This document shows, one piece after another, positions 1-3,089 of a stretch of 5,380 nucleotides of DNA. Origin of the DNA: JBFWIL01 sp050256015 (GTDB lineage: Bacteria; Bacteroidota; Bacteroidia; Bacteroidales; Prolixibacteraceae); assembly GCA_050256015.1 (NCBI GenBank), contig JBFWIL010000180.1:1-5380 (forward strand). Direction: 5' to 3'. The first letter of the stretch is position 1. Every line of letters starts with the position of its first letter. The notes below the pieces were generated by a model. It was not told the origin of the DNA. It did not search any database and worked only from the letters and a program-made list of their open reading frames with translations. The position numbers were made by a program, and so were the translations under genes.

Positions 1-1200
1 GGTAAATTCATTATCGTCAAAGCCAAACACCCATTCGTGCAAAAATCCCCTGGGAATATCCTCCGAGATCCCGTAGCTGTATACCAGGTAGTCTCTGATA
101 TAGGTACGCTTCGACAAACTGATGCTCCCCAGATAAAGTCTGGATCCGGAATAATAAGGACGGATTCCCGGTTCGACTTCGGGTCTGTCCAGAAATTTCA
201 GGAAACGATAACGTCCGGAAACAACCAGCTGCAACGGATCAGCCGACTGGTTCAGGCGAATTCCATAACCACTCCAGATATCAAAAACCTTATAGTTCAA
301 GGGATAATCCGAGTATACCTCATCATAATTCAGCAAATGATCCGAATGCTTCAGCCGGTGAAAAGACATTCCCCCTCCCCACCGGGTGGTATTCAGTAAA
401 AAATCCTTTTCAAAATCAAGAAGTACCCCTTTTCTCCGGTATGTATTGTTATACCCCAGGCTGAGATCGACAAAGTTTCCGGCAATATTGTTCACCGTAT
501 ACTCCGCCTCATAGCCATTATGCGGTTTTTTTTCCGTATGTCCCACAAAATCGACAGAAACCTGGTGCCCAACTCCCCAGATATTCTGATTGTAGAGTCC
601 CAGTTTACCCGAATTGGTTCCTCCCAGATGCATACTCAGACCAAAGGAGAATACATCCTTGGTAAGCACCGTCAAATCCACCAGGCAGGTATCAGTTTCC
701 AGGGGAGATACCAGAAAACGGGCATCTTTGATAAAAGGAAGCGAACGGATGATACGCTCATTTTCCAGAACCCGGTCGGCATCCAGGGTATCTCCGGGTC
801 TGAACAGCAAATTTTTACGAATAATCCGCGGATCGGTGGTGGTATGCATCCGGTTGCCGAAACGTCCTATCCCATACTTAGGGTTTCGTGCCGTATCCTG
901 AAATGTCGGCCCAAAAACCTCCAGCGGAATTAAGTGAATGGAAGCAATGGTCTTCCCGTTATTTTTTTGCAGCAGACGTAACTGCACATCCATACCGTCA
1001 GGTTCATCCCTTTCCAAAATCAAATGATCGTAGATAAACCGGGTCAGTCCGTGACGGGAGGCCCTGACCTTCAGACTGTCGTAAAACAACTCCTCCGCCA
1101 TCGGAGCAGAAGCCACAGAATCCTGCTTCTGCGGCTGACCGTTTGCAGTCCCGGCAACATAAAGCAGTAAAATAAACAATATCCTGATAGCTAAACGCAT
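1..1200 (-). CDS. Outer-membrane POTRA/beta-barrel protein, BamA/TamA (Omp85)-like; N-terminal part, C-terminus outside window
   Basis: The minus frame is open without a stop from the ATG at 1200 to the window edge (400 residues). Residues 1-21 form a signal peptide: Arg2 and Arg6, a hydrophobic core ILFILLLYVAG, and likely cleavage before Gln22. Residues about 83-184 read as a POTRA-like domain, with NLLFRPGD (130-137), VLENERIIRSLPFIKDA (144-160) and a closing strand before TKDVFSFG. From about residue 186, alternating Gly- and aromatic-rich segments (SFGLSMHLGG, NIWGVGHQVSVDF, FVDLSLGYNNTY, LVVSGRYRFLKF) look like beta-barrel strands. Members of this superfamily insert or translocate proteins or lipids at the outer membrane; the substrate of this one cannot be told. 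With one clear POTRA it is unlikely to be the essential BamA itself. An A-rich AGAAAG lies about 7 nt upstream of the ATG. The gene is divergent from the tonB-like gene. The superfamily call is fairly safe; the exact subfamily is not. Confidence 0.82.
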   Translation of the reverse strand, partial: MRLAIRILFILLLYVAGTANGQPQKQDSVASAPMAEELFYDSLKVRASRHGLTRFIYDHLILERDEPDGMDVQLRLLQKNNGKTIASIHLIPLEVFGPTFQDTARNPKYGIGRFGNRMHTTTDPRIIRKNLLFRPGDTLDADRVLENERIIRSLPFIKDARFLVSPLETDTCLVDLTVLTKDVFSFGLSMHLGGTNSGKLGLYNQNIWGVGHQVSVDFVGHTEKKPHNGYEAEYTVNNIAGNFVDLSLGYNNTYRRKGVLLDFEKDFLLNTTRWGGGMSFHRLKHSDHLLNYDEVYSDYPLNYKVFDIWSGYGIRLNQSADPLQLVVSGRYRFLKFLDRPEVEPGIRPYYSGSRLYLGSISLSKRTYIRDYLVYSYGISEDIPRGFLHEWVFGFDDNEFT

Positions 1201-1350
1201 GTTATCTTTCTGGCATATACCTTATTCTTTATCCTGTTTCCCTGATTCAGAAGCATGAAAAAGCGATGTTCTGACATGGGTACACAACAAAAATCAGGCT
1301 CAAAAATCCAAACCATACACAATGTTTTTAACTTTGCTGTTAATCGGACC
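1201..1350. other. Divergent intergenic region between barrel protein and tonB-like gene
   Basis: These 150 bases separate two divergently transcribed envelope genes and should hold both promoters. On the plus strand a TAnnTTTG box is visible at 1329-1336. On the minus strand I found no convincing TAnnTTTG box with a correctly spaced upstream TTTG. An in-frame plus-strand extension of the TonB-like frame reaches back to an ATG at 1255, but the added 32 residues look unlike a TonB N-terminus, so I treat this stretch as non-coding. Confidence 0.6.
1329..1336 (+). promoter_or_regulatory. Candidate Bacteroidota -7 promoter box (TAACTTTG) for the tonB-like gene
   Basis: The octamer matches the TAnnTTTG -7 element used by the primary sigma factor of Bacteroidota. 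No TTTG is found at the expected -33 distance, so only half of the promoter is supported. If used, transcription would start near 1342 and leave a leader of under 10 nt before the ATG at 1351, which would exclude the 1255 start. The match could be chance. Confidence 0.35.
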
Positions 1351-2073
1351 ATGAATAAAATTAAACAAATATATCAGGAAAACATTTACGGCATTATCGG
1401 AACGCTCGTTTTTCACGTCCTGCTGGTAGGAGGAATGCTGCTATCTGAACCGAATATACAACGGGGAATCAGGGAAGAAGCAATTCTGATCGATTTTACG
1501 GAACAGTATACAGAAATCGTTCTCCAAAAGGAAAAAGAAGAACAGCAAAACAAGCAGAGCCGGACGGAGCAACCGTCCGGTCTTTCCCGAAGCAACCGCG
1601 CGGTTAATGACGCGGTTGTGCAGGATCTTTTTTTTGACGAAACATACCGAAGGGAAATTGACGAAGCCCAAAAGCTGGTTACCAATGTTAACCGGCAGCT
1701 ATCAAAAAAAATCCCTGAGATTCGCAGGTATGAAATGCCTGAGGAAAGCACGGAAGGCATGGATCCGGATTCCATAAGCAACACCATTTATTCCGGAGAA
1801 AGCAACATTCACTATTTTCTGGAAAACCGTTACCACCTGCGACTGCCGGTACCGGTTTACCTGGCGCAGGGAGGAGGACAGGTAACTGTCGACATCCGGG
1901 TTTCCCCCTCCGGGAAAGTTTTACATGCCAACCCGAGACCTGCTCCGGAAATCACCGACCCAATGCTTCCAGAATATGCGCGTCAGGCTGCCCTGCGTAC
2001 AGTTTTCAATTCCGACCGGTCGGCTCCCAGGGAGCAAAACGGAACCATAACCTACACCTTTGTCGCGCAGTAA
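1351..2073 (+). CDS. TonB-family energy transducer (240 aa)
   Basis: TonB-type proteins span the periplasm and pass energy from the inner-membrane ExbB/ExbD motor to outer-membrane TonB-dependent transporters. Here a short basic N-terminus (MNKIKQIYQEN) precedes one membrane helix, residues about 12-31. Within it Thr18-x-x-x-His22 has the spacing of the SxxxH motif in the E. coli TonB helix. A charged, Glu/Lys/Gln-rich linker (about 40-150) follows in place of the usual Pro-rich spacer. The C-terminal domain (about 155-240) has the family pattern: GGQVTVDIRVSPSGKVLHA, then an Ala-rich helix (EYARQAALRTVF) and a final strand GTITYTF. I chose the ATG at 1351 because it puts the helix at the usual place; starting at 1255 would add 32 unrelated residues. 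No exbB or exbD lies in the window, so it probably uses motor proteins encoded elsewhere. The family call is good; its partner transporter is unknown. Confidence 0.83.
   Translation: MNKIKQIYQENIYGIIGTLVFHVLLVGGMLLSEPNIQRGIREEAILIDFTEQYTEIVLQKEKEEQQNKQSRTEQPSGLSRSNRAVNDAVVQDLFFDETYRREIDEAQKLVTNVNRQLSKKIPEIRRYEMPEESTEGMDPDSISNTIYSGESNIHYFLENRYHLRLPVPVYLAQGGGQVTVDIRVSPSGKVLHANPRPAPEITDPMLPEYARQAALRTVFNSDRSAPREQNGTITYTFVAQ
1560..1580. repeat. Perfect 8-bp inverted repeat in the tonB linker
   Basis: CCGGACGG (1560-1567) and CCGTCCGG (1573-1580) are exact reverse complements around a 5-nt loop, AGCAA. A flanking G1559/T1581 could add a G-U pair. It lies in the codons of the variable linker, where protein constraint is low. 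Confidence 0.7.
1594..1617. repeat. 12-bp perfect palindrome AACCGCGCGGTT with an extra copy of one arm
   Basis: Positions 1594-1605 form a perfect 12-bp palindrome. CGCGGTT recurs at 1611-1617, so AACCGCG (1594-1600) can pair with either copy. It begins 13 bases after the preceding inverted repeat, and both start within a shared AGCAACCG (1569-1576 and 1592-1599). Confidence 0.65.
2012..2035. repeat. Two abutting perfect palindromes near the 3' end of the tonB-like gene
   Basis: CCGACCGGTCGG (2012-2023) is a perfect 12-bp palindrome. GCTCCCAGGGAGC (2023-2035) is a perfect 6-bp inverted repeat around a single A. They share G2023 and encode a loop before the last strand of the TonB C-terminal domain. 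Confidence 0.65.
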
Positions 2074-2259
2074 CAGTCAAAATCACACAAAAAGATAATC
2101 ACCCCGAAGAGAAATAATTACCCCAACCCTTATTTTGCAGCGGAGCCGGACTTCATTCCTGCATCTGTCTCTTTCCGCAGGAAACCGCTAAAAGATAAAA
2201 AAAAACATTAAATTAACAACAATTAACAAATTTTTAACTTCTTTTTCTGTTCTAAAGCA
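2074..2259. other. Non-coding stretch downstream of the tonB-like gene
   Basis: No plausible gene is seen on either strand. CCTGC...GCAGG can pair across about 14 nt near 2159-2182, but no T-run follows it, so it is not a convincing terminator. The right end is very A/T-rich and carries a 10-bp tandem repeat, AATTAACAAC then AATTAACAAA (2211-2230), followed by TTTTTAACTT. This sits just upstream of the -7 box at 2260 and may act as an upstream promoter element. Confidence 0.55.
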
Positions 2260-2267
2260 TATCTTTG
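2260..2267 (+). promoter_or_regulatory. Bacteroidota -7 promoter box (TATCTTTG)
   Basis: TATCTTTG fits the TAnnTTTG -7 consensus and lies just downstream of an A/T-rich tract with an AATTAACAA tandem repeat. No clean TTTG sits at -33; the region holds TTTTTAACTTC instead. Transcription would begin around 2272-2276 and run through the TTAG repeats into the terminator at 2322-2351. Confidence 0.6.
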
Positions 2268-2273
2268 TAGTAC

Positions 2274-2351
2274 GTTTTTTTTCATAAGTTTAGGTTTAGT
2301 TAGGTTAGTTAGTTTAGTGAGAAAAGGTAGGCCAGAGGGTCTACCTTTTTT
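2274..2351 (+). ncRNA. Candidate short transcript (small RNA or leader) with six UUAG units and a 3' terminator hairpin
   Basis: A promoter box at 2260-2267 and a strong intrinsic terminator at 2322-2351 bracket about 80 nt with no start codon or reading frame of note. The 5' part is a purine-poor, probably unpaired tract. TTAG occurs at 2290, 2296, 2300, 2305, 2309 and 2314, six times in 28 bases. The 3' part is the terminator stem. The arrangement suits either a stand-alone small RNA or a leader in which transcription of the sigma-factor gene (ATG at 2452) is attenuated. I do not recognise it as a named RNA family. Both ends are estimates. Confidence 0.45.
2322..2351 (+). terminator. Strong Rho-independent terminator
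   Basis: AAAAGGTAGGCC (2322-2333) pairs with GGTCTACCTTTT (2338-2349): 12 bp with one G-U pair, closed by the tetraloop AGAG. The stem runs into TTTTTTGTTTTTT (2346-2358). It ends the candidate short transcript and would also stop read-through from the tonB-like gene. Without antitermination or a second promoter it would block transcription into the sigma-factor gene. Confidence 0.85.
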
Positions 2352-2451
2352 GTTTTTTCAGGAATTTATAAACATATTTATACTCCGTTTTTTGGAGTGC
2401 TGCCGGCTCCGGAACGACATTCCTGATGTGGGATTCATAATTGAATGATGC
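2352..2451 (+). promoter_or_regulatory. Leader region of the sigma-factor gene
   Basis: This is the 100-nt gap between the terminator and the sigma-factor ATG. It contains a small hairpin, ACTCC (2382-2386) with GGAGT (2394-2398), extendable by G-U pairs on both sides. A weak -7-like TATTTATA at 2375-2382 lies 22 nt after a TTTG at 2349-2352, but lacks the TTTG end of the consensus. No Shine-Dalgarno sequence is visible, as is common in Bacteroidota. Confidence 0.3.
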
Positions 2452-3027
2452 ATGAAAAATTATACGAATGAAGAACTTTCTCAGGGAATTCTGAAGCATG
2501 ACAATCTGATTCTTCAATATATATACCGGAATTTCTTTTATCAGATCAACACTTTTGTTAAGAAAAACAACGGTACGGATGATGATTCCAACGATGTATT
2601 TCAGGAAGCTATTATTGTGTTGTACCGAAAGCTGAAGGAAGAAGATCTGGAATTGGATTGTTCTTTTGCCACATATCTTTATTCGGTGAGCCGGTTTATC
2701 TGGCTGAGGCATCTGGAAAAGCTGAAAGTCAAGAAAAAAGTGGAAGACAGCTTTGAGTTCTGCGAAGAAATATATGACCAATCGCTTGAAGCCACTGTAG
2801 ACATGAATGAAAAATACCGGTTGTATCAGAGGCATTTCCAAAGTCTGGGGAAAGATTGCCGTAAACTCCTGCAATTGTCTTTTGACCGTATTCCCATGAA
2901 ACAAATCGTGCAGATTATGGGATTCTCCAACGAAGCCTATGCCCGGAAACGAAAACAAAAATGCAAGGAATACCTTGTTAAAAGTATTAAAAAAGATCTG
3001 GAATACCGGAAAATTCTTGAAGGCTAG
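2452..3027 (+). CDS. ECF-type RNA polymerase sigma factor (191 aa)
   Basis: ECF sigma factors direct RNA polymerase to a special set of promoters, usually in response to an envelope or stress signal. Region 2 spans about residues 15-92. DDSNDVFQEAIIVLYRKLK (44-62) matches the acidic sigma 2.1-2.2 helix that binds the polymerase clamp, and FATYLYSVSRFIWLRHLEK (72-90) matches the 2.3-2.4 helices that melt and read the -10 element. Region 4 spans about 122-180, with LGKDCRKLLQLSF and a helix-turn-helix, IPMKQIVQIMGFSNEAYARK (147-166), followed by a basic RKQKCKEYL. An acidic linker (97-120) joins the two. The length is typical. The start is fixed by a TGA in frame at 2446-2448. No anti-sigma gene is adjacent on the same strand; the convergent neighbour 24 bp away is the TPR-CHAT gene. 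The strong terminator upstream suggests its own promoter or controlled read-through. Sigma-70 family membership is clear; target genes are unknown. Confidence 0.88.
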   Translation: MKNYTNEELSQGILKHDNLILQYIYRNFFYQINTFVKKNNGTDDDSNDVFQEAIIVLYRKLKEEDLELDCSFATYLYSVSRFIWLRHLEKLKVKKKVEDSFEFCEEIYDQSLEATVDMNEKYRLYQRHFQSLGKDCRKLLQLSFDRIPMKQIVQIMGFSNEAYARKRKQKCKEYLVKSIKKDLEYRKILEG

Positions 3028-3089
3028 TCCGGTTCCGCATTTATTAATATTTTACCGTATTTCATATTCTTCTTTTCCGGTTTTTTTTT
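3005..3089 (+). terminator. Weak candidate terminator for the sigma-factor gene
   Basis: ACCGGAAAA (3005-3013), at the end of the sigma gene, is an exact reverse complement of TTTTCCGGT (3073-3081), and eight further T residues follow to 3089. The loop of 59 nt is far longer than usual, so efficiency is doubtful. The second arm lies within the 3' end of the convergent CHAT gene. No better terminator is seen in the 24-bp gap. Confidence 0.22.

Noticed and set aside
520..933. Plus-strand open frames of 95 and 137 codons within the first 1200 bases
   Set aside because: They lie antisense to the POTRA/barrel gene, which is open throughout with a signal peptide and domain pattern. The products look like random translation.
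1255..1350. In-frame N-terminal extension of the TonB-like protein from the ATG at 1255
   Set aside because: It would put 32 polar, unrelated residues before a typical TonB start (short basic segment then membrane helix), and a possible -7 promoter box lies inside it at 1329-1336.
2290..2317. Telomere-like or CRISPR-like repeat
   Set aside because: The TTAG units are only 4 to 6 bases apart, with no spacers, and extend for just 28 bases, so neither interpretation fits.
2341..2958. Long minus-strand open frame opposite the sigma-factor gene
   Set aside because: It is antisense to clear sigma region 2 and region 4 codons and begins in the terminator. Its Phe/Ile-rich product shows no recognisable domain.
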